From the NCBI RefSeq assembly GCF_020164585.1, contig NZ_JAIQZF010000007.1:62001-126000 (forward strand): DNA of 64,000 nucleotides. The letters run 5' to 3'. A program made the translations under genes and the position numbers. Position 1 is the first letter of the stretch. Every line of letters begins with the position of its first letter. The notes under the pieces were generated by a model. That model had not been told where the DNA came from. It was given only the letters and a program-made list of their open reading frames with translations, and made no database searches. The stretch comes from Psychroflexus curvus. GTDB lineage: Bacteria; Bacteroidota; Bacteroidia; Flavobacteriales; Flavobacteriaceae. Below are positions 58,275 through 64,000 of this stretch, in pieces.

Positions 58275-60146
58275 TTGAATTATTTATCGGTTGAAGAAGT
58301 TTCTAAATCTTACGGCACGCTCGAGCTCTTTGAGAATTTATCATTTGGCATAAGCCAAGGTCAAAAAATAGCCCTTATTGCCAAAAACGGGACGGGGAAA
58401 ACCACCTTACTTGACATTATATCGGGAAAAGAAGCCCCGGACAATGGCCAGGTGGTGTACAGAAAAGGCGTAAAAATTGGCTTTTTACCTCAGGAGCCTG
58501 ACTTAGAGCCTACCTTTAGTGTTGAAGAAACTATCCTCTCTTCTGATAATGAAATCCTGAGCATTATTAATGCTTACGAAAAAGCATTGCAAAATCCCGA
58601 TGACGCCGAAGCTTACCAAAAGGCGTTTGACCAGATGGAAGCGAAGCAAGCCTGGGATTTTGAAACTACCTACCGACAAATTCTTTCCAAACTGAAATTA
58701 GACGACTTATCCAAAAAGGTGAGTGACTTATCTGGCGGACAAAAGAAACGTTTGGCACTCGCCAATCTTTTGCTGGGAAAACCAGATTTACTGATTCTCG
58801 ATGAGCCTACCAACCACCTGGATCTTGAAATGATTGAATGGCTGGAAGAATTCTTAAAAAGTGAAAACCTGACCTTGTTTATGGTCACTCACGACCGGTA
58901 CTTCCTGGATAGGGTGTGTAACCATATCATAGAACTGGAAGACAAAACTTTATACAATTACAAAGGGAACTACAGCTACTACGTTGAAAAACGAGCTGAA
59001 CGTATTGAGGTAGAACAAACCACAACGGCTAAGGCAAAACAACTCTACAAGAAAGAACTGGACTGGATGCGACGTCAGCCGAAGGCGAGAACCACCAAGT
59101 CCAAATCCAGAATTGAAAGCTTTGGAGAGATCAAAGACAGAGCAGGGAAACGTCGAAGTGACCATAAAGTTGAGCTTGAAATTAATATGGAGCGTCTGGG
59201 CTCCAAGGTTTTAGAAATGCATCACGTCTCCAAAGGTTTTGAAGACAATTACCTCTTTCAGGATTTCGATTACATATTTAAGAAAAACGAACGCATCGGT
59301 ATTATTGGGAAAAATGGAACTGGTAAATCCACCTTCCTAAATGTTTTGACTGGGGGCTTAACAACAGACCAGGGAAAGGTGGTTCATGGTGAAACGCTAA
59401 AAATTGGTTATTACACTCAAGGGGGTATTCAAGCCAAAGAAGGCCAAAAAGTCATCGAAGTGATTCGTGATTATGGTGATTACATTCCCTTATCCAAAGG
59501 AAGACAAATTTCAGCGTCACAATTACTGGAGAAATTCTTATTCGATCGTAAAAAGCAATATGATTTTGTTGAAAAGCTAAGTGGTGGTGAGAAAAAACGC
59601 TTATATCTATGTACGGTGTTGATCCAGAATCCCAACTTTTTAATTCTCGATGAGCCTACCAACGATCTCGATATTGTAACTCTGAATGTGCTTGAAAATT
59701 TCCTTTTAGACTTCCCCGGCTGTCTTATTGTGGTGAGTCACGACAGGTATTTTATGGATAAAATCGTAGATCACCTGTTTGTGTTTGGCGAAGGCAAGAT
59801 CACAGATTTTCCAGGAAACTATTCCGATTACAGAGATTTAAAAGCCTTGGAGCTGGAAGCTAAATACGAAGAAAGCAGTCAAACCTCTTCTGAAACCCCG
59901 ACCAAATCCAAACCGAATACAGAGCCAAAAAACAAACTCAGCTTCAACGAGCAAAAGACCTATAAAAAGCTGGAAAAGGAAATCAGTACCCTGGAAAAGA
60001 AAAAGGAAAAGCTCGAAGCCGAATTCCTTAAAGACTTAAGTCCGGAAGAGATTAAAGAAAAGACCATGGCGCTTCAAAACATCCAGACCGAACTGGAAGA
60101 TAAAACAGAGCAATGGTTTGAGTTGTCTATGAAATTGGAGGCTTAA
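58275..60146 (+). CDS. ABC-F family ATPase (Uup/translation-factor type)
   Basis: 623 residues from TTG 58275 (reads (M)NYLSVEEVSKSYG, the normal family start). Two soluble ABC domains without membrane segments: Walker A AKNGTGKTTL and GKNGTGKSTF; signatures LSGGQKKRLALA and LSGGEKKRLYLC; Walker B with DEPTNHLD and DEPTNDLD. Between them is the linker DWMRRQPKARTTKSKSRIE; the C-terminus is a coiled coil (about 555-620, KKLEKEISTLEKKKEKLEAE) as in Uup. ABC-F proteins act on ribosomes or on branched DNA/transposon precise excision. Role here is not decidable. Confidence 0.92.
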   Translation: MNYLSVEEVSKSYGTLELFENLSFGISQGQKIALIAKNGTGKTTLLDIISGKEAPDNGQVVYRKGVKIGFLPQEPDLEPTFSVEETILSSDNEILSIINAYEKALQNPDDAEAYQKAFDQMEAKQAWDFETTYRQILSKLKLDDLSKKVSDLSGGQKKRLALANLLLGKPDLLILDEPTNHLDLEMIEWLEEFLKSENLTLFMVTHDRYFLDRVCNHIIELEDKTLYNYKGNYSYYVEKRAERIEVEQTTTAKAKQLYKKELDWMRRQPKARTTKSKSRIESFGEIKDRAGKRRSDHKVELEINMERLGSKVLEMHHVSKGFEDNYLFQDFDYIFKKNERIGIIGKNGTGKSTFLNVLTGGLTTDQGKVVHGETLKIGYYTQGGIQAKEGQKVIEVIRDYGDYIPLSKGRQISASQLLEKFLFDRKKQYDFVEKLSGGEKKRLYLCTVLIQNPNFLILDEPTNDLDIVTLNVLENFLLDFPGCLIVVSHDRYFMDKIVDHLFVFGEGKITDFPGNYSDYRDLKALELEAKYEESSQTSSETPTKSKPNTEPKNKLSFNEQKTYKKLEKEISTLEKKKEKLEAEFLKDLSPEEIKEKTMALQNIQTELEDKTEQWFELSMKLEA

Positions 60147-60212
60147 GGGTTTTCACGATGTTTAATGATTTATCCGGAAAAATCATTTCTATGTATTGAA
60201 AAGGATGTTTGT

Positions 60213-60220
60213 TATATTTG
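60213..60220 (+). promoter_or_regulatory. Likely -7 box for the toxin-antitoxin pair
   Basis: TATATTTG matches TAnnTTTG exactly, 43 bases before the antitoxin ATG. A TTG at 60196-60198 is closer than the ideal spacing. Confidence 0.5.
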
Positions 60221-60263
60221 AGTAGACGATAATTGTTATTGGAATTTTAGAACTAAGGGAGAA

Positions 60264-60485
60264 ATGAAGATGTCGATTTCTGAAGTCGATGATAAGTTTT
60301 TGCTCATGGTGGATTCACTTTATGAAACCTACTCTAAAAATTCGGAAGATGACTTTTTTGATGAATTGCCAAAAGAAGTACAAGATTTACTTGAATTAAG
60401 CAGAAAAGAAGCTGACCAAGGCAAACTTACATCTCATCAAACAATAAGAGAAAAGTATAGAAAGAAATTCGATGTCTCCGAATAA
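60264..60485 (+). CDS. Antitoxin-like protein of a RelE/ParE-type pair
   Basis: 73 residues, acidic and helical (FLLMVDSLYETYSKNSEDDF; LLELSRKEADQGKLTSHQTI), ending EKYRKKFDVSE. The shape matches small antitoxins of type II RelE/ParE modules in Bacteroidota. It overlaps the toxin frame by 14 bases (60472-60485). An ATG at 60270 is an alternative start. It is intact although its partner is broken. Confidence 0.75.
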   Translation: MKMSISEVDDKFLLMVDSLYETYSKNSEDDFFDELPKEVQDLLELSRKEADQGKLTSHQTIREKYRKKFDVSE

Positions 60486-60797
60486 GTCGTACCGAGTTAA
60501 CTGGACGCTATTAGCAGAGGAATCTTTCAGCAGAGAGCTGGAATTCATCAATTTAAAATGGAATACTAAAGAATTCCTCAAGTTCATGGAGATGGTGGAT
60601 GATATTGTGGAAAAACTTCAATCTGGAATTATCGAAGGAAGTAGCTCCGAGAAAAATCTAAGATGAATCGTAGTATAAAACAAACCACTTTATTTTTTGA
60701 AAAATTAGAACAGGATCAGCAAATTAATTTATTGTTATTCTGGAATAACAAAAGCGATCCTAAAGATCTAAATGAATTACTTGATTTTTATAAGTAA
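60472..60797 (+). pseudogene. RelE/ParE-type toxin gene, inactivated by nonsense and frameshift
   Basis: The first frame gives YRVNWTLLAEESFSRELEFI ... VEKLQSGIIEGSSSEKNLR and stops at TGA 60664-60666. A second frame then reads (60663-60797) SIKQTTLFFEKLEQDQQINL followed by FWNNKSDPKDLNELLDFYK. Joined, these give the full RelE/ParE fold: N-terminal strand, two helices, then the KQTTLFF and FWNNKSDP strands. The simplest repair is CGA instead of TGA plus one inserted base near 60675. The toxin (ribosome-dependent RNase or gyrase poison) is thus probably dead. Confidence 0.75.
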
Positions 60798-60837
60798 TCC
60801 AAAACTAAAAACCCTCTATTATTTGAAAGTTGGAAGC

Positions 60838-60999
60838 TTAGGCGTTTTCCTCTTCCTGCTTTTCTTTTCGTTCTTTCTTGCTGGCTTTTGAGATATAATA
60901 AATCACAAAACCCACCAGACTTACAATGACGAGTCCAAAAATAGCGGTCATGATAAAAGCCCCGTTTGACCAATTGACGAAAAGTGTTTGTAGAAACAT
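60838..60999 (-). CDS. 53-residue single-helix membrane protein
   Basis: Minus-strand frame from ATG 60999: MFLQTLFVNWSNGAF, a hydrophobic helix (IFGLVIVSLVGFVIYYI, about 20-36), then a charged tail (SKKERKEKQEEENA). The amphipathic start, helix and basic-acidic tail look like a genuine small inner-membrane protein. Function unknown. It is convergent with the broken toxin gene. Confidence 0.65.
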   Translation of the reverse strand: MFLQTLFVNWSNGAFIMTAIFGLVIVSLVGFVIYYISKASKKERKEKQEEENA

Positions 61000-61072
61000 A
61001 TTTAGATATTTTATGCAATTTTACCGCTTGATAGGATCAAAAAGTATGATTTTTGTCAGTTAAATGTAACTA

Positions 61073-61900
61073 ATGTGGTTTAAAGCAAAAGCATTTCTAA
61101 AATTTCTATGGCATTCCAAAAATCAACATGGAATCCATTCTCCTTTTGTATATAAGTTGATTACCAAATGCTTCTACAATAAGAAACATTTTGAAGCTTA
61201 TGAACTTTGGGACAAAGCTAAAAAGGACGTTTTAGAGTCTGGTAAAGTCCTGCAAGTGCAGGATGTCGGAGCCGGGTCTAAAATCTTTAAAAGTAATTTG
61301 AGACTCGTTTCTAAAATCGCCAAACACGTCTCCATTTCTCGAAAACGGGCCAGACTGATGATTCGGCTTGTGGATTATCTGTCTGTAAAAAACGCACTCG
61401 AGCTTGGGACTTCCATAGGTTTGGGGAGCGTCAGCATAGCGGGTTCCGGTCAGGCTCATTTAACAACCATTGAAGCTTGTTCGGCGACTTCAGCCTATGC
61501 TCAAAGCCTGTTTGAAACCTTGAAACTTACGAATATCACCCGTATCCATTCCTCTTTTGCTGAAAGTCTTGCAGAATTAGACCCGCCCGCGTGTCTTGGA
61601 CGGGCCCACCTGCGTGTCTTGAACGGGCAGGCAGGATTCGAAGAAAAATTCGATCTGATTTTTATCGACGGACATCACGATGGCGAGGCTACGCTGAAGT
61701 ATTTTGAAAGTCTGCTTAAACATAAACACAACGATTCTTTGTTTATTTTTGATGATATTCACTGGTCACCATCTATGGAAATGGCCTGGAAGCAGATCAA
61801 AGCTCATGAAGAAGTTCAGGTCACGATTGACACCTTTCAGTGGGGGCTTGTGTTTTTCAGAAAAGAACAGGTCAAACAGGACTTTGTGATTCGCGTTTGA
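61073..61900 (+). CDS. Class I SAM-dependent methyltransferase with repeat-derived insert
   Basis: 275 residues. O-methyltransferase-like Rossmann fold: ALELGTSIGLGSVSIA (near 104, SAM loop), TTIEAC (near 127), KFDLIFIDGHHDGEATLKYF (near 192), and LFIFDDIHWSPSMEMAW (near 218). Between LDP and FEEKFD (residues about 171-188) lies PPACLGRAHLRVLNGQAG, which is encoded by a palindromic repeat and interrupts the usual loop; the frame is kept. The natural substrate is unknown. Confidence 0.85.
   Translation: MWFKAKAFLKFLWHSKNQHGIHSPFVYKLITKCFYNKKHFEAYELWDKAKKDVLESGKVLQVQDVGAGSKIFKSNLRLVSKIAKHVSISRKRARLMIRLVDYLSVKNALELGTSIGLGSVSIAGSGQAHLTTIEACSATSAYAQSLFETLKLTNITRIHSSFAESLAELDPPACLGRAHLRVLNGQAGFEEKFDLIFIDGHHDGEATLKYFESLLKHKHNDSLFIFDDIHWSPSMEMAWKQIKAHEEVQVTIDTFQWGLVFFRKEQVKQDFVIRV
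61583..61636. repeat. Palindromic repeat inserted in-frame into the methyltransferase
   Basis: About 54 bp (18 codons) with two imperfect 20-bp copies: 61586-61605 (CCCGCGTGTCTTGGACGGGC) and 61609-61628 (CCTGCGTGTCTTGAACGGGC). Each can fold through CCCG/CGGG ends. It is GC-rich compared with its AT-rich surroundings, and resembles small dispersed palindromes seen in other flavobacterial genomes. Confidence 0.7.
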
Positions 61901-61928
61901 TTATATGCTGGAGTATGAACGCCATATG

Positions 61929-61998
61929 TTGTACCTACGGCACAAAGGTATCCGATTCTCCCTATTCTTGTCACCGACATGAAGTCCCTAACGGGACT
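61929..61998. repeat. Two short palindromes of a dispersed intergenic element
   Basis: 61929-61945 contains GTACCTACGGCAC within TTGT...ACAA arms; 61983-61998 is AGTCCC-TAAC-GGGACT. The two palindromes with CGTAG/CGTTAG cores, separated by about 37 bases, are of the type scattered through non-coding DNA of Bacteroidota. They fill the spacer (61901-62176) between the methyltransferase and a small membrane protein. Confidence 0.6.
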
Positions 61999-62176
61999 GA
62001 CCCACATACGATTTATAGTTAAATCTGAGATCTGACTGAATCCTTTCAATCTTTACGTCTCTGCAGCAAATAAAAAACATTACCAGAACGCATGAGGGTA
62101 AACAGAAAGTTCTAAGTGATAAAAACTATCTTACCTCAGCTTTCAAAAAAAAGTTATGTTTATAAAAATTTAAATC

Positions 62177-62353
62177 ATGCTCGAGCAATTCTCACCAGAC
62201 ACACAGTTTATTATCGTTATTATAATTATCGCCGTGCTTTTCCTCTTAGTGTTTTTTAATAATAAGCGCAATAAGCAAAAACAATACGGCCGGAAAAACA
62301 GAGATTTCAGACGAAATTTCTACGAGAAAAAACAAAATAAAAAGGAAGATTAA
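62177..62353 (+). CDS. 58-residue single-helix membrane protein
   Basis: ATG 62177 opens MLEQFSPDTQ, followed by a strongly hydrophobic helix (FIIVIIIIAVLFLLVFF, about 11-27) and a long basic tail (NNKRNKQKQYGRKNRDFRRN). The regular layout and basic inner tail support a real inner-membrane protein. Function unknown. It ends 61 bases before mfd. Confidence 0.65.
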   Translation: MLEQFSPDTQFIIVIIIIAVLFLLVFFNNKRNKQKQYGRKNRDFRRNFYEKKQNKKED

Positions 62354-62400
62354 AATTTTTCACTTCCCTAAGTCAAGCTTACGCATTTGAGTTTTTCTAG

Positions 62401-62408
62401 TATCTTTG
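62401..62408 (+). promoter_or_regulatory. Likely -7 box for mfd
   Basis: TATCTTTG matches TAnnTTTG and lies only 6 bases before the mfd ATG, implying a very short or absent leader. No TTTG at the ideal upstream distance. Confidence 0.45.
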
Positions 62409-62414
62409 CGCCCG

Positions 62415-64000
62415 ATGACAAAAGCTGATATTACAGAGGAAATCTCGAAAAATCCCGCCCTCAAGGAGCTCAAAGAAGCTCTGGCTTCACCGGATAACCC
62501 ATCCATATTCTTAAAAGGTCTCGTAGGTTCTGCAGTGTCTTTTGTTCAGGCAGAAGCCTTCCTTTCTTCCGAAAGGCCTTTCCTTTTGATTTTCAACGAC
62601 AAGGAAGAAGCCGCTTACCATCTTAATGATCTTGAGCAACTGGTAGATGAAAAAAATGTATTGTTCTATCCGGGGAGCTACAGAAGACCCTACCAGATTG
62701 AAGAAACCGACAATGCCAATGTACTGTTAAGGTCTGAAGTGCTTAACCGAATCAACTCCAGAAAAAAACCTTCCATCATCGTTACCTATCCTGAGGCGCT
62801 TTTTGAAAAAGTAGTGACCAAAAAGGAGCTGGATCGCACGATTTTAAAAATAAAAGTAAACGACGAACTCTCTCTCGATTTTGTCAATGAAGTCCTTTTT
62901 GAATATAGATTTAAGCGCGTTGATTTTGTGACCGAACCCGGAGAATTTTCAGTAAGAGGCGGAATCATAGATGTGTTTTCTTTCAGTAATGACGAGCCTT
63001 ACCGTATCGAATTTTTTGGGGATGAAGTGGATAGTATACGGGCTTTTGATGTGGAAACGCAGTTATCGACCAAGCAGAAAAAGCGGATCGACATTATGCC
63101 AAATGTTGAAAAAAAACAGCTGGATGAGGTCAGAGAAACGTTTTTGGACTATATCAGCAATTCCACCACCGTATTTGTGAAAAATATGGATGTGCTCTCC
63201 AATACGATAGATGATCTTTTTGCTAAAGCTGAAAAAGCCTTTAAAGAGCTTTCTACCGACATTAAACACAGCAAACCCAACGAGCTTTTTTGTGAAGGTA
63301 GCCTTTTGAAAAAACAACTTCTGGACTTCAGCCTAGTTGAGCTTGGTACTCAGGCTTTTTTGAAGCCCGATCAGACCATTAGTTATCCAACGAGTCCACA
63401 GCCTTCTTTCAATAAAAAATTCGATTTACTGATTCAAGACTTGAATGCCAAACACGAAAAGGGCTACCAGAATTGTATTCTGTGCACCAGTGACCAGCAG
63501 GCGAAACGCTTTAAAGATATTTTTGAGGATCAGGACCAGGAAGTACATTATAAAACGCTTGTCCTTTCTATGCATGAAGGCTTTATCGATGAAGTCAATA
63601 AGCTGGTTTGCTATACCGATCATCAAATTTTTGACCGCTATCATAAGTTCCATTTGAAAAATGGCTACGCCAAAAAACAAGCCATCACCCTTAAAGAATT
63701 AACCAGTCTAGAAATTGGTGATTATGTCACTCACATCGACCACGGTATTGGAAAATTTGGCGGACTCCAAAAAATTGATGTGGAAGGCAAAATGCAGGAA
63801 GCCGTTAAATTGATTTACGGCGACAGAGATATTCTTTACCTCAGCATCCATTCTTTGCATAAGATTTCGAAGTTCAATGGTAAGGATGGCAAGCCCCCTC
63901 AGGTCTATAAACTGGGAAGCAAAGCCTGGAAAAGCCTTAAGAAAAAAACCAAAGCCAGAGTTAAAAAAGTCGCCTTCGACCTGATTAAACTCTACGCCAA
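62415..64000 (+). CDS. mfd: Transcription-repair coupling factor, 5' part (runs off window)
   Basis: 528 codons are present, starting MTKADITEEISKN. The UvrB-homology part (about 1-300) has PFLLIFNDKEEAAYHLNDLE, VLFYPGSYRRPYQIEETDN and FSVRGGIIDVFSFSNDEPYR; the RNA-polymerase-interacting CarD-like domain starts near 430 (LEIGDYVTHIDHGIGKFGGL). The helicase part lies beyond the window. Mfd removes RNA polymerase stalled at DNA lesions and recruits UvrA for nucleotide excision repair. Confidence 0.94.
   Translation, partial: MTKADITEEISKNPALKELKEALASPDNPSIFLKGLVGSAVSFVQAEAFLSSERPFLLIFNDKEEAAYHLNDLEQLVDEKNVLFYPGSYRRPYQIEETDNANVLLRSEVLNRINSRKKPSIIVTYPEALFEKVVTKKELDRTILKIKVNDELSLDFVNEVLFEYRFKRVDFVTEPGEFSVRGGIIDVFSFSNDEPYRIEFFGDEVDSIRAFDVETQLSTKQKKRIDIMPNVEKKQLDEVRETFLDYISNSTTVFVKNMDVLSNTIDDLFAKAEKAFKELSTDIKHSKPNELFCEGSLLKKQLLDFSLVELGTQAFLKPDQTISYPTSPQPSFNKKFDLLIQDLNAKHEKGYQNCILCTSDQQAKRFKDIFEDQDQEVHYKTLVLSMHEGFIDEVNKLVCYTDHQIFDRYHKFHLKNGYAKKQAITLKELTSLEIGDYVTHIDHGIGKFGGLQKIDVEGKMQEAVKLIYGDRDILYLSIHSLHKISKFNGKDGKPPQVYKLGSKAWKSLKKKTKARVKKVAFDLIKLYA

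Noticed and set aside
60788-61018. 76-residue minus-strand frame
   Set aside because: A different frame on the same strand (60838-60999) gives a clear small membrane protein; the longer frame shows no such structure.

Overview
The window looks like chromosomal DNA of a marine-type Flavobacteriaceae member (phylum Bacteroidota). The evidence is family content and gene order: an exosortase F pair, a GYDIA-family GHMP kinase next to a class II HMG-CoA reductase, an HYC_CC_PP protein, a DUF4292 lipoprotein behind a TPR protein, and a DUF5689 protein beside a TonB-dependent receptor. Bacteroidota-type promoters (TAnnTTTG at -7, TTTG about 19 bases upstream) precede several genes and a tRNA, and Shine-Dalgarno sequences are largely absent. 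Genus cannot be set from the sequence alone.

Layout. 1-5167 (minus): a cell-envelope/nucleotide operon (flippase, dUTPase, helical protein, sugar nucleotidyltransferase, TPR protein, DUF4292 lipoprotein cut by the window edge). 5168-6141: a gene-poor scar with a broken DUF3024 gene and GC-rich palindromic repeats. 6142-11693: a DUF5689 lipoprotein and TonB-dependent receptor, divergent from a secreted endonuclease/exonuclease/phosphatase-fold lipoprotein. 11759-13832: small membrane protein, tRNA-Arg(CCT), tadA, dinB. 13921-31842 (all minus): an 18 kb copper-handling island. It holds an HYC_CC_PP protein, CusA/CusC/CusB-type RND efflux, three DUF3347 domains, a multicopper oxidase, a CPH-type P1B ATPase, an ArsP-type permease, an HMA-MauE-like fusion and several small Met/His/Cys-rich lipoproteins. 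I found no recognisable copper regulator in it.

31872-38815: exosortase XrtF and its partner, a free Met-sulfoxide reductase-like GAF protein, a CapD/WbpM-type dehydratase, an NlpC/P60 lipoprotein and ComEC. 38282-43597 (minus): DPP4-like peptidase, a two-gene small protein/nucleotidyltransferase cassette, a POT peptide transporter and a thioredoxin, consistent with dipeptide release and uptake. 43802-46023: mevalonate-pathway pair closed by a strong terminator. 46083-53706 (minus): PpiD-like chaperone, CNNM/CBS protein, LptC, TPR protein, outer-membrane protein and CoaX, with one-base stop/start overlaps between several genes.

53754-54173: tRNA-Phe with a textbook promoter and terminator, followed by a 95-bp tandem array. 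Each unit carries an altered copy of the tRNA 3' end plus the terminator. 54296-62353: small membrane proteins, a prolyl oligopeptidase, asd, an ABC-F ATPase, a toxin-antitoxin pair with a broken toxin, and a methyltransferase carrying an in-frame palindromic repeat. 62415 to the end: the 5' part of mfd.

The least ordinary items are the tRNA-Phe tail array, the three-fold use of DUF3347 and metal-binding lipoproteins in the copper island, the nucleotidyltransferase cassette inside the dipeptide operon, and the repeat-derived insertion in the methyltransferase.
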